The notes under the pieces: generated by a model
What the model saw: only the letters and a program-made list of their open reading frames with translations
Database searches by the model: none
Told to the model about the DNA's origin: nothing
Assembly: GCA_015146655.1 (NCBI GenBank)
Contig: VKHL01000008.1
Location: 248,001 to 312,000 of the forward strand
From: Ochromonas danica
Taxonomy: Eukaryota; Sar; Chrysophyceae; Chromulinales; Chromulinaceae
DNA: 64,000 nucleotides
Direction of reading: 5' to 3'
Made by a program: the position numbers and the translations under genes
In this document: positions 1 through 15,000 of the stretch, piece by piece
How the letters are laid out: every line of letters begins with the position of its first letter
Position numbering within the stretch: position 1 is the stretch's first letter

Positions 1-3000
1 ACCGGGCAAGATCTCCAGAGCGCTTTGCATAGCTATCGCACTGCATTCCACAGCAAGATAAGCTGTTGTCAAGTCCGCCAAGCCTAAGGAAGCAGACATA
101 CACATCCACGGAAGTTAATGGAAACTGTTGTAACAGAGTGACTGACATCACTTACCGCTGCTTTCCATGTTGGACAGCTTGAGCTTGAAGTATCCCTTCG
201 GCTCTTGTCCAGCAGCTTTGATCGTGAGATCGATAATGGGTTCAATCCAAACCTCAGGCAAGCGCTCAAAGATCACGACAGATTCTACCTGACTTCTCTC
301 ATTTAGTTCCGCAAGCAACCAAGGCTCCTCTTCAGCTGTCGTCTCACTCGTGCTGTTTTGACTTCTCAAGGATGAGATGCGTCCATCAATGACGTTGCTC
401 GCGGGGAGCACAGTAGAAGATTGGGTAATGCTGGCCAGCAGGGCGAGATTGTATGCCTCGGTGTCGCTGAATAGCACATCTTCATCTAATCCACGCTCAT
501 TTCTGGGATTGATTTCTCGAGATGGCCGGCCTAGTGGCCTGCTACTATCATCCATGAATCGTAGGTTGGATTGTGGATTGTAGGCTAAAGTGTAACTGCG
601 TCCACAAGGTCCGAGTTCTTGACAATTCGCAATAACTGATGCTCGCACATCTTCATGATACAGATCAACCTTGATACCTTCCAAGCTAGACAAGGATAAC
701 CCTCTAACAAGAAAGTCAACCTTGGTGGCGAAGCCAAACAGCCATTGTTGATATAAGGTGCCACTTTCTGTATCATAATCTCCAGGTGTGCGCAAAGCTG
801 TATTGGCGACGACATTCGGGTGGGAAGAGTAAGCCAGTATGCGATCAGTTCTATTACCAACCACCATGGCAGCAGTAGAGTAATGCATGACATTAGCGAT
901 AGTGTCATCTTCTTCAATCAGATAACGGAATAGCACGTCTGTATCGGAGAAGACAATGTTGATGTCAGTGTAGAGACGAGTAGTGCGACTGCCATTCACG
1001 AACAAAAGCTCTTCCAAATTAGAAGTGACGACTTTGCCTGAGGTTAGAAGACTCTCGTAGTTCACATAGGAAGCATAGTGTGGAGACAATTGATTCGTGG
1101 TCTTTGTCCTCAAAGCTAGTTGAGGCTCGCCCTGAACGATTACGGACCGATCAAATCGCACCAAAATTAGGAGTTCTTCGTTGAGACCGTAGGAATCAGC
1201 AACTTTTAATGGCATCATCAAAGTGACATAAGGAGGAGTCGTATCAATGCTGATGCCGGAATAGTAAAGACTGGATCGGCTATCAATGTCAGGCAGAGTT
1301 GTGTCGGCTTCAATGAGCTGATCACAAAGATTGTCTGCATAAATCGTGCCATGCAAAGCCAAGGTTGACGCATAGTTCAGACGCTCGGCCATATCTCCTT
1401 CTTGGATTATGTAGAATAGTTTGAGGATATTCTCATAGTAGGTCAAGAACTTCGCTTCACGAATGCCGGAGTCCAGCTGCAATTCTAACTCAATGGCAGA
1501 GGTATTCGATATGAGTATGTTGGCCGAGAACTTAACGACAAAGTACAATTCATCGCCCACAGTGAATGGACGACTTCGAGTGGTGCTATTCAACGAATAA
1601 ATGGACGTGACGTAGGGACTATTTGTAGTGCTTGTTGCGGTGAGAGAAAAGTTACTCACGACAGAGCTCGACAGCACGGAGGAAACAGACAACAGCGTGC
1701 TTGCACCAACAATCAAATTGGTGTTGAGTAACAGAGCGTTTGGACCAGTTAACGTGATCGTACCATAGGGATCGGAAGAAGATAACGCATAATAGAATAC
1801 GAGCGCCTGGTTTTCATCTTCTTGGTGAGAATAGGAGGCATACAATGTTTCCACAGTATTATAGCTGCTCGAAGTCAGAAGGAGAGACAGTTGAATGCCT
1901 TTGCCCTTGTCGTTCCAAACGATCTTCACCGCTGTGTCATAAACCACGTAGATCTTGATTCGTTCTCCACAGGAATAGGCCGATTCTCCAGCATAAAGGT
2001 GAACCAAGTTGGGTCGCAGTTGATCTATTTGAAGGACTGACTGCCTGGCCAACGAACCAGACGATCCTTTCCTGGGTAATGTGAGATCGGCAGGAATAAA
2101 CACACCCGGGCTGGCTAGATATACTCCTCCCTCGAAAGGCAAGCTATTCGATGTGGTGGACGATAAATAAACGAGAGAATGTCTTCCTTCGTAGTCCAAT
2201 GCGCTCGTATAGTCTGTGGCTTGTACTTCGTATATGAAATAGAGGGTATGAGTATCAACCATCGCGACGTATTTCGCACAAGCAGCATTCTCATTACTCT
2301 CACGCGGCAGCTCCAAGTATAAGCACAAGGTAGAGCTGTTGTCCGCCAAGATAACCTCAACCGCTTCCGTAAATTCCACAAACAACCCAATTTCATCTCC
2401 TTTTGCCCATACACTAAAGTCTGGCAGATTGGAATAAACTCGACGTACTTGTGCACTGACAGCATGGAAAGCGATGGCGTCTTCGCTGAGGTTAGATGAT
2501 TTCTTCTGAACAGGAATGAGTGATGTAGATGCTGAAATGAAAGGAATCCAAGAAGATTGTTGGTAGAGTCCATTAACTCCTTTGACAACGGCAAGCTGGC
2601 TGTTTTTATCAATCTCGCAATATTCCAACTGTTTGTTGACAAAGTAATACTCGAAGGCAAGAGTTGTTTCGTTCACAGCATAGCTGAAATCAGCCACCAC
2701 TGGAATTGTTGAAGATAATGTCGACAGGCAGCGGAGAATAATTTGCGGTGTACCAATGACACTCACTGCACGATCATAGACCAAGTAGATGGTGAGTTTC
2801 TGACCGGTTTTGATCGGATCATTAGAGCTCGGCAGCGTTACTGCATCAACTAGCCGAGGAATTCTCTTCGAAAATGGGCGGATCGTCAAATTGTTTCTCG
2901 TTAATAGATCCTGACCTGGCGATGAAATTGTGTTAGACGCGGAAAACATGTTCAGTAGATACGGTAGATTTTGTGCAGCACAGCCTTTTGTCTGTTGGTC

Positions 3001-6000
3001 AATAATACCACAAGAAGAATATGTTTCCACAGCAAAAGGGCCATCATAGGATAAGATATAGTCATCATCGACAACGTCTTCGTCATCGGTCAATATAACT
3101 ACCTGGAAGCGCACCACATCTGGTTCTGGTTGCCCACTATAGGAAGCAAATCCATAGAGAAGCTCTCTGGCATCATCATTGTTGATGATCGCATCATATG
3201 CATTATTGTTCTCTGCAAAGTATTCAAGGGTATCATAGGTGAAGAAAGCTAACGCTAACTTGGTCGTGGGGTCTACGACTTGCACAGAGGATGTAAAGGT
3301 CAGATTGACGTCGCAGACATCTCCCATCGTCAGAACATGGTCGTTACCACTGTAAGCACTATTCCCACCACCAATTGATTGGATGTAGGCATTGGACATT
3401 GCTGTCAAGGTGACATGAATACCATGACCCAAGATACTTCTTGGAGAGATAATCGTTGGAACTACATTGACAGGTGGTAATGAAAGGTCTGCTATTAAAG
3501 TGGGAATACTAGCCCGTCGCTTGATAGACACAGAATCTAAGATATTGCCTTGGCAAGAAGCCAGCCTGAAGGAGAAAGTGTCGTAGTAATCCCAGTTCGA
3601 TACGTTGTCATTATAGGCGATAGTGAAGACATAGTATATAATAGCGCTTCCATTGCCCTTGTAATATGTTGCATATCGCTCTTTACTTTGTATCATAAAC
3701 ATCAAAGAAGAGCATCCGTAAATGACCACTGGAGTGCTGAAAGACAACTTGACGATCAAATCGATCTGTGCATCGTATGAGCCATTGCTCACCAAGGCCG
3801 TGACATTGGTAATACGAGGAATTGCAGTATCAATGACTATGTCACTGTTCCAAGACAAACTGTTTTGCTTCCCAGGCAGAGGCATCGCAGAAACCACGGG
3901 AATTAGTACATCCTCGCTCATCATGTAGAGTCCATTCAACCAGTTGAGATAGACTGCCTTGAGGTAGTCATCATAAGCTACGAGAGGATATGAATAGGAT
4001 CCATCCACCGTATTGTACGGCGAATATCTGGTATCCACGTAGTCCAGATCTTTGGTTGCATCTCCTAATTGAATGGTGTAGCAGTAGATCAGTCTTTGAG
4101 TACCATTGCCGCTGACATAATTGGCTGTGGAATTGCGATTACTTGCGACCTGCAGAATGAGATAAGGAGAAGGTTTGAAGAACATCACTGCCAACGTGTA
4201 CTCCACTGCGATATAAATCTGATCACCTAACGTCACTACTTGACGGCTACTTACAGCTTGACTAAAATCTGAAGCATTGACTTGATAGACGCTTTTCACC
4301 ATAGCAACAGTGAAATCGATAAAGACAGATCGATGGAAAGCCAGATAAGAGAAATCTAATGTTGGCAATCGCCCAGTCGCGATGGTCAAAGGATATGGCG
4401 AGACATCTGTTAGTTCAAATCCTTCGATTTCAAGCGTAACAGCAGCAAGACCAGTATAATCTAACTGCATGAATGCTTGTGGCAGGACCATCGGATTAGG
4501 AGCAGGAATGATATACTTGAAATGCAATTTCTGAGTTCCATTGCCGTAAGAATAGAACGCAAGATGGGCTTTTTCGGTCGTAGGCAAAAACAGTCCCAAA
4601 GCAATCTTTCTGTTTATTGAATTTGATTTCAAGGGAATAATCTGCACAGCCTTGTCGAAGGAAAGATACAAATCCAATGATTGTCCAGGATAGTACATCC
4701 CGTCTGAACAATTGCAATCCACTTTCCAAACGGTTGGAACTCTCGTATCAATGGTGAAGTTGCTTACTGTGTATAACAAGTCATAGTAATAGGGATTGTC
4801 AATAAATGTGAACTCATGCCCCAGGGGATCTCTTAGGAAAGCACGATGAAGGTGGAAGTAGAAGGAAACATTGCCTGATTCTTGTTGAGGAAGGACAGAA
4901 AGGAGAAAGCTCAATCGATTGCTACCATTGCCGTCGATGTAATACATGAGAGAATGGCTTGGAGTGGTGAGATTCACGTAAGGAGTGGTGCTAACTGTTT
5001 CAGGTAGACTGTAGTTATGATAGCTGTCATAGTAAATCTGAACAATACTGGAGAACTCGATAAAGATTGTGACATTTTGGCCTGCCGTAACGGGGTTGGA
5101 GTCTGGTTGAGCGTAGACTTGGGTTATGATGGGCACATCTGTCGCATTGATTGCAATTGCATGGGTAATGGCAGTGGCTGGAAGGGTAAGATTAGCTAAA
5201 ATGATCGGATCTTTGGAAGCCTTCCACAGGCGATAAGAGGAGTTCAACAGAAGAACTTCATGAGAAGAAGCAAAAGAAAGACCTGTGGAGAAAGTAGCCA
5301 CATCACCTTGTTTTACCGTGTAGACGAAGATAAGGACCTCGGCAACATGGCTATGGAGAAAAGCCAGCTGATAGGTAGAATTGTCTTGATGAATGTCATA
5401 GAGGTCAAGCAGGTTGGTAATAGCTAAAGGCAAAGCGACATCAGTGTCAACTATCTCATCGCCTCCATCAGCGAGAAGGGTTACAGGATAGTTATAGGTA
5501 AGCTCGATGTAGATTTTCTCACCGCTAACCGCAGGTCGGCTAATTGACCTATCTCCATTGATGGTCATAGTGATATTAACAATACGAGGGATTGTATTAT
5601 CAACCAGAACATGCTGCGCAAATAAAGAATTAGCGCTAGCATTCGCAGGCAGAGCCAAGGAAAGCACATATTGATTGTTTATGTTGACTGTCCAAGTGGT
5701 GGGGGTGTAAATCGCATTTGATCCATTGGCTACTATATGGGTGTTATTGTAATATGATAATAGCCCCGTGGGGTCGTCTGCTGTGAGATAGAGACGGAAG
5801 ATCATCGCATTGGTCAGACTGTTCTCAATTGACACTTGAGCTATGCTAAAGATGTTATTACAAGCATCATAGTCCACGTTGATGACAAAGGGTGCGAGAC
5901 CTTTGAATGTCATCGCATAGAGAATGGCATTGTCGTGAGCAACCTTCTCGATTTGCACTGGCGTAGCGGGGAAGAGCTGACTCAGCTGACTTAGCGCAGT

Positions 6001-9000
6001 TTCCAAAGCAAGCACATTTTGAACAACTGACAAGTTGTGAGAGTCGCTCGACAGATAGAAGCATTGCGTCACTTCGCCCTGATAAGACAGTGCCAAGTAC
6101 CCAGATGTGCTAATGGTAATGTACTGAGTGCCACTAACGTTCACATAACTAGCAAGTCTCCTTTGGTCGCCTATGAGCAAGGGCATGTAGGGTTGATTGA
6201 CCACATGGATGTCACGATTAAAGAAGACATAAATATCAACAGCATCTCCAGCTGAATAAACCTTCTCATGTGTGATGTTATTCTCATTGACATAAATAGA
6301 AACAATCGCCAAGTCATTGTCTGAGCAATCAACTTGAAGCAGTCGCTCATCCGCATAATTATCTGCGTAGTTCTGAATGTAGAACTCGTTTAAGAACATT
6401 GACGGGATAGTGAGATTCACCGCTTGATTAGGAGAAGAAGCGACGTATAGTTGTCCACTAAATTCCAATGCAGAAGGGCCAAGCACTTTTAAAGTCGGTA
6501 CTGTGAGAGGAGAGTCGAGATTGTAACGAAACACTAATTGGTCACCGATATCGTTCGTATGAGAATAGGAAGCATACTCGTTGGTGTTAAGCAAGAGCTT
6601 CAGCGATGATAAGGTCGAGGAAGCGGTCAGAATAGGAGCTGAGAAACTGACTACAATGTAGATCGTCTCACCACACAACAGAGGAAGCAGCGTATCTTCG
6701 GCAAGATAGATATTGACGATTCCAATCGTGTCCTGAGCCACGCTAAGCTTATTATTATAGAGAATGTCATCCTTCGACGCCACTTGTTGACTTGCCAACA
6801 CATTTGGATGAAGCGCATCCACATAGATGGCGTGACCAGCGATCGTATTGGAGTAGGTAATGTCTGAGACAATGCGAACATCATTGTTGCCGTCTTCAGG
6901 CCGGTAGAACACATTCCACGATTCATTTCCATTCACAAATACGGTGAGGGGATCATGGCTATCACTACTGGCACTGCCAGCAAGCTGCTGTGACTGGTTC
7001 GTGCTCACTATGGTAAACTTGGGGTCATAATAGAATGCACTATGAGCAATTGCAAAAGCTTCACCAACTTGCAAATCACCTGTTAGGCTGAAGCTAATCT
7101 CCATATCACAATGTAGCTGATCGTCGATATTCGACTCAAAGGTCATCTGATAGGAAGCATCGTAGCTTTGGCATCGACTGAAATCAACGACAACATCCAC
7201 GAACTTGGAGAAATAAGAAAGAGGAGAATATTCTACTGTTTGATTATTGATGAGGCCAGTTGCATTGAAGTTATACGAGACTGAGTGCTTTTCCTCTGCC
7301 AGGGCTGTGCTTGTGTTGAGATAGAGGCCATTGGAGGATGTCAAATACACATTCATTTTCCTCTTCTCCACAGACTTGGAAGTCAAGAATAGCAAGTTGC
7401 CATGAGATCCATCAAAGGCTAGCTGAAATGGCAGGGCAAATGCGTCACCCATGGAATCGCCATAGACTCCCTCTAGTATGACATAAGAGGAACCGTGGAA
7501 CGAAATAGTTTCTGTTCGATTGCTAAGTGAATACAGCCGTGGTAGATGCAAGAGAATATAATCACCGACTTGCATGTCACTGCCTAAATCTAGTTCGATT
7601 CTCATCGATATGGCCTGCAGACTGTCAACGACTTCATAGAACACTTTCGCATGTTTGATGCCAAACTGTGTCTCACTCGTCAACCACACTTTGCTCAATC
7701 CACCTGAGAACACTGAATGGTCCACCGGCAAAACCTCCAATGAGTTGAAATCCTTGTAATTGTTGATGTCAAAGTTGATTTCAAGACAATTAGTGATTTC
7801 AATCTTGACCAGTAGTTGTCGGAGGATTTCCCCGCTTGATTGAATCCATAAAACACTTCCAAGACTTGCGTTTTGGCTGGCAGTCGCATTGAGCACAAAA
7901 CCCATGTTGGTCTCGTTTGAGAAGCTACAGAGATGTGGATAGACCTTAGAATTTCCTAATTTGAGCAACAGCCACTGGCCGGCATGGATTGCTTCTGAAT
8001 AAAAGAACTCCACAGAGACGGTCTGCTTCTCTTCCAACCGATTGCTGCTAAAAGAGAGCGAGGTATTGGTGAAATATCCCACACGATGAACCTGTAGATT
8101 GCGTTCGAATCCTTCAAGTGGGTGAATTCCGTAGCTGGAAGAGAGTTTGTTGACACTAAAGAAAGGAGGCCAGTAGGGACTCGTCGAGGTGATATTAATC
8201 GCCTGAATGAGGTCATCGGACACTCCCAGAACAGGCAACGTTAACCCTTGAATTGAGATAACCCATTCAGTGTCATTCTGAGGTCTAACATGAAGACCTA
8301 ATAGAACATCTTCCTTCACCAAAATGTGAACGACAAAGGAGGACGGATCCCATGTGGCTTCCAATGCATGAGCTTGGAAATTACTTCTCAAATTCAATCC
8401 ATAATTTGATGTTCCACGTCGTGCATAGTCCCAGCCAAAGGATGGTAAGTAGATGTCGATTACACTTCCCGCGGGGTGATTGTGATACAAGGCGGTGAAT
8501 GTTAGTTCGATCCCACTGGGTAGTCCTGCCACATACTCAGCAAACTGGACAGTAGCTCGTGTGGCAGGTGGGACTTGCTGAAGGAACAGGAATGGAGATG
8601 GACCAAAGTGACCAATGCGGTGGTTGGTCGAAGTCGCATTGTAAGATATCTTCGCAGTGTTGAATAGATCATTGTATCCTAAGCTTGAAGGCAATTGAAA
8701 GGGGCCAATCTTCACGTTTACTGCCGCATAGAGTTGGTTGGGGAAAGTGATAGATAAGATGCTTTCATCACTTGACCAAGAAGCTGTCAGATTGATCGGT
8801 AAGCCACCACTGCCTATCGCAGCCGCCATAGTCAACGCTCCTGAGACGGTGTAGTTGGGCAGATGTACCGACAGAATATCTCCCTGCTTGAAGAAGTCTT
8901 GAGCCTCAAACGTCAACGATAAGAAGACATCTTCACCTTCTCCCGCTGCGTGAACTCCATCGTAAACACTGTCACTGGTGAGGCTAGACATGTAACTCAA

Positions 9001-12000
9001 ACGACTACTACTCAACCCGAAAGGTGAAAGGTTATCCAAAACTCCTGCATCTGTTGTAGTAGAACCATTACCATTCATATTTAAGGTTTGTTCAACCAGA
9101 TATTCCATCGGTCTCTGACTATGCTCATAGATTATGGGTATGATTCCGCTTGTAGTATTGAATAGGAAGCTGATTGCGTGTGTTGTCAAGTTGAGTTCTT
9201 GATGAAAAGTAACTGAGAGAGAAGAGTTCACCATTTCAACAGTGAGAGCATCTGCTAAAGAGGAGGAGTTATAAACCCCATCCATACCCAACACCATGAT
9301 CATATCCAAAGGAACTGATGAAGGCAACCATGCCAAAAGATCTAATAAAGAGATTTTGGTGTTATTTGGGACGATATCGTGGAAAGTTAAATTCCAAGTC
9401 ATCACAAGCAAAGAGTGATTATTCAAGGAAGAACTGGCAAGAGATCTCTCCACAGATCTGACGATCTCTTCTTGTTGTGCAGTGCTGTGATGATCGGAGG
9501 GCAAAAACTCCGAGTAGAACATCCATTCCAATGAACTTCTATTTGCCATCAATATAGCAGAAGGGGGCAGACTGAATGTAGTGCTACTAATGGGCAAAGT
9601 GGCAGAGTCGATGGAAGCAGTGACCACGCAATTCACACATAGTACATCATCGCGTAGCTGCCAAATCTCATCATCACCAGCAAGTTGAAACTCCCACTTT
9701 TGGTTATCATAGATTGCAGTTGGTGGCGAGCCTTGCAAAATACGAATTAGAATGAGGTTGTTCTCCAAGCAATAGCTCTCATACGATAGTTCGTCAGAAA
9801 AGAATAACCTTCTTCTACCTCCAGAAACACATTTTAGATTGGAAAGAGTTAGATAGATCCGGTCGTTGTAGTGGAAGCGATAATCCTCTCGAAATGATAG
9901 AAGTACCGTTGCATTGAGTTGCGAGTTATTTCGCGTGAAGTAGACGTCAACATCTTCGAGACTGGCAACTGGGCTGGCATATGTCAAGGCTTGACTATGA
10001 AGAAACAAAACTGCTGGAACGTTATTAGACATTTGATAACGACCTAGAGTCACTGTAATATTGTCGGTCTCAGCATTAACAATACCTCGACTGGAGATAA
10101 TAACTTTCAGCGCCGCAGAGTTGTTGATCGCATTACTACCAACCGCAGAGTTAATACTATTGTACAGGTTAATAGTATTGGTCACTACAGGAGACGATTC
10201 CTCAGCTGAAAACGTGATTGCAGATGGAACCAATTCGGTGGGAACGATGAAATACAACGAGATTGTCCCACCTACAGCTTGGCCCTGCAGTTGCCATATC
10301 CTACCCGTTTGATCATATACATAGCTTGAACTGGCGGTGGAGCCATTGATCCAAGGCACCACAGCTTCCTTCGGCAATGTTAACACAATTTGATCTCTGG
10401 CATACAGAGTTGTGGCTGTAAGGACTTGGAAAGTAAACGGTGTTTCGGCATTGTGTCGGTTATTATCCAATGAGAGACGAGATGACACGATACCCAAAGG
10501 TGGAAGTACTTTGACAGCTTGGTAATTAGTGGCTATTTGCTCATTTTTCCATCGGATGAAAACGTAAGGATCCAGCCGCAATTGTCGCACAAACTTCTGT
10601 TGATCTTCTACGTTGGCATTGTTTGCAATGACCAGTCCGTTTATCGTGAGCTTAATGCTCTTAAGATTGTTGTAATAATAGGTACATTTCGTGGCATTAG
10701 TCAAGCCGATGCTGAAATAACTTGTTGGAGCAGAAATATCCTGGTTCGTCAAATAAAAGCAATTGTTGTCGATTGTTGCTTGACTCGTGTTGAACAACAA
10801 GCCGGATGTAATCTTGACATCGAACAGATCGTCTAAATCAGGTTGATGGTTTAGTTTCAATACTAAACGCATTGATTCATTGTTTCCACTGTAAAATATG
10901 TCGTTGCTCAGATGCTGGAAAGAAACCTTGGAGTAGAGTATTTGCTTGAGCAACGGGGTATTTTGATAGAAAACAGGGGAAGGCCCCAGCGCGCTGTGCT
11001 GGCCTTGAATAGCAAAGTAATTCCAAGAATCATTCAAATAGACAGATGTGTTGATATAAACTCGGATGTACTTGTCTCGAACTGCCACAAAGTCATCGTT
11101 ATCATAAATAGACAAGTCCTCCAAAAGAGGGATAGCGTTGTCGACAATGAAGTTAGAGAGTTCATACAGAGTGATCTCCAGAGCACCATTAGTCAAGTTA
11201 TCCTTCATGAACAAGACAAAGCTTGAATTGTGCTCAAACCATGACATGCTTCCCATATCAGTTAGCACCTCGCCATTGTTTGTAACCTTGTAATTACTCT
11301 GTTCGATCGGATTCACTCGATTGGGGAAGGTGTTTAGCAAAATGGGTAAATAGAGCGTGACGTAAACAGGTCCCTTCACGTCACTGGTTAAAGCTACAGA
11401 CAACGTGATATTTCTCACGAGACAGATCGCGTTGATATCATTGTTTGAAATGTCGGCACTGGTAGCGACAGTGTGGAGATAGAGAGGATTCACGCGGCTT
11501 TTGATCTCTGTCAAGTTTGTGGTGACTCCCAGAGTCAAATAGGTGAAAGAGCGATCGTATCCAATTACCAAAGGAAAGTTACTGACGGTCGTTGGATTGG
11601 TTTGACTAGTGCCATTGAGGCTCACGGCCACTGTTAACGGGTTTGTAGGACTTGTTCCCGCGGCGGTCATTACCCAATGAGCAGTTGGATGAGCACTAAT
11701 TGTCACTGCATAATCATAGTCGCTCTGGAAAGCTGAAAGCATAGTCAAGCGAAGTATGTTTGTCTGATTGGACCACTCTGCTTCAATATCACCAAAATAT
11801 TCACCGATGACTGTGAGATTCACATCGTTATTGTTGATATGGTTGAGGTAATGGACATAATCGCGCTTGTTAGGATAACTCTCATTGTTAAAATTCTGCA
11901 CATAGAAAGCTGGAAGGTAGAGATCCAACTGCCACGCCTCATTTGCTGGTATGTTATCCACCAATCGGAAAGCGATAGTTATATTGGTGCTGTAATACGG

Positions 12001-15000
12001 CCGACTATCCGAAAGATAGACTTCACAGTATTCCAGATAGCGAGGAGAAACATAATCAAACAATTGATTCTCTAAGACAGCCCACTCAATGACATCGCTT
12101 GGATAAAGATCCAAGTGAAAAGGAGAAAAATAGTCAGCAAGATAGGTTGAAGAGTGATTAGTAGTTCCAAAGAGATTCTTGGTGCGTTGTAATGGGCTGT
12201 TCTGATCGTTGAGGTTCGTGGTGAGATAGTTATGATTCTTTCCTCTGGGATTGAATTTGGGCAGGAAGACTATCTCCTCAGGTTGGACGAGGGTTTCATT
12301 GCTGGTATATCTTGGTGTCATGTGCACGCACGAGCTATTCATGTTAACAGACTGCGGGATGGTTATATTCAATCGACTATGTACTGCATAATAGTAAACG
12401 CCCAAAGGCGAGGCAACGCTGTTAATCATATTGTAATATAATGCGGACAAATTGACATCTTGTGTATTGGTGGTCTCAAAATGCGGAAGATAGATGCTAA
12501 TTCGATCTCCTTCTTCCAAGGGAAGATTGAAACAAATTGAGATCTTGAGGCTTCCTAAACGACTCACTTCCTTGGCATTCGAATAGTGGACAGAACTATA
12601 TATCACTTTCCTCGCCAAGCCTTGGGGATTGATTCGCATGGTCGCCACCTTTCTCTCGTACATGTCATAATAATATCCCAAGACGCTGTGAGGAGAAATG
12701 CCATTGAGAGCAGACGACTTGAGTGGTAGATTACGAATTGTGAACATAAAATGACTTGACATCGCCTGCTCAGCGCGGGTCTGGAAGACCAACATGTTGT
12801 CCTGGACGACATCATAGACAAAGTTGATATCCTTCGTCTTCTTTTGCAAGTAAGCCTTTTGATCATCCACCAACGGCTTTCCACAAAGTTGATCATTCCT
12901 AGCGTCACTTTCCTCCAACAGATCAATTGGATAGTCAGGAAGATAGCTGAAGCTAATCTTGTAAATATTGACATTTCTATAGAGCGTGCTGTTCATGTAA
13001 ATGTTCTCAGCAGTAACCACTATTGTGCGATCATAATTAACCCAGGTAACTTCAGGTTCAAAGGCTGAAAGTTGTCTCATGTTACGCAAGATAGTAGTCA
13101 ACCCAGAGGCCGAAATCGTGAGCGGAATACAGGATGATAGGATACCATTGTAAGTGATGATAAAGTATCGACTATTCGGCATTTCCTCGCCCGTGGGGGA
13201 TTGTAAATACAGCATATAATCCAATCGTCGATCGGTAGCAAAGGCTTTGTTATAATTTGATGACACCTCAGCAGTGGACTGAACAGTCAAGCTAATGTCC
13301 GCGTAGACCGCATCATGGTTACTAGCATTGACTAGACCAAAGGTTTGGATAGCAACAGGGCGATCAAAGGAAAGTTTCACTACCATTTCATTACTCACTG
13401 TTCGACCTTTCCACCAATCAAGACAAGTGGAGATATTGGTAGGTAAGTTGCGCACGCTTTGAAGGTTTGGCTGACTGACCACCCAGCGATTATAAGTAGT
13501 CAAAGTAGAATTACTATAATTGCCATTAACGACTTGATATTCCACATGGCTCGTCTCAAAATCATCGTTAAAGTTGTTATTGGCGACGAATGTCAACAGG
13601 GTCTGCACATCATCGACTGTAAACTGTTCACAGTCACATTCCTGGCCAACCTCGGCTAAGATGCCACTTGGATGAATGGAGAGTTCGTGAGGTGCAAGCA
13701 GATTGTACGCTATATTATCAGTGCTGAGTATATGTACATCTTCTAATGCTGACCTATCAGCATCATGGCGTCCCATGAAGGTGACGTCGAGAACCTCTGC
13801 TGCGCTATTGTCAATATAGATCTCATATTTCCGAGACAAGCTGTATAAATGCTGTGGCGTAAGGTATCCATTTAGATCATAATTGACTTCAATGACAGGT
13901 GCTTCAGATTGGCGATACACTTTTCCGAAAGAAGTTTCAATCGATGCAATTTGTGAGAAATCAATTCTGCTTCTTCCTGATAGAACATGAAGAGGATAAA
14001 TGAAGGACAATGTTTGACTGTTATTCCCATCGTAATAATATGCTTGAGCTGGAAGATAACTCTCCTCTCCGAGTAATCTGAGATAGACAGTGCCAACAAC
14101 TGTTACCGGTGCCGAGAAAGTTATGGAAATGGACAAGAGGTCACCACTTGCAAAGAACTTGGTCAAGTCTTCCACTAGATACAGTGTATCGATGGCATGG
14201 AAGTCAGTGAGATTCACGGTAACGTTAGTGATAAAGGGTACTTGATTGTCAATCACAACAACTGGATAAAGAATGTAGTCGCTTGCTTGCACGTCATAGA
14301 TGGTGTTATTCAAAAGTTGTAGCGAGGCTGGTAGATTGGTTCCATTGGTCATAATGGCCACCACAGGATCAGTTTGATTGGCTACGGTACTATTCTCAAG
14401 AGCTGCAATGAAGGCGTGATAGACTTTGTAAATGTTGTCTTCATCAACAAGGTACACATTGTGATATAGCAATTTGTAAGCATCTGCTTCGGTCTGTTGG
14501 TATCCAGGTAGTTGAATGTAGGTTCTCTGGAGATAATCTTGACAAGTGCAATGAAGCGCAATACTGACATTACCAACTTCTTTGTCATCAACAGATAATT
14601 GATAACGAAAGAGAAGTGTGCGGTTATCAGACAAGATTTGGTGATAGAATGCTATTCGTGGTTGGGTCAAGCCCGAATCTAACCAAATGTACGGAACTGT
14701 GATATAGTTTGTGTTGGAAACATTGATGGTGTTGGAGAGATAGCTGATGTGGACTGATTGGTCATATTCAACGGCAATATAGACAAAGTCTCCGGCACTG
14801 TAGACGCTGCTAGCGTTATAGACAGAAACCGCAACCACTTGCGCCACCTTCTCTCCATACACTGCAATGTCTTCATTGTAGCTGTTGTCGTCCACATGAA
14901 AAGTTGCATCAACAATGCTGACATTCGCCAAGAGATGAGGAATATCCGCTTTCCTTTTCAAATACAATGGATCATTGCCTGTGATGATATGCAATGGCTT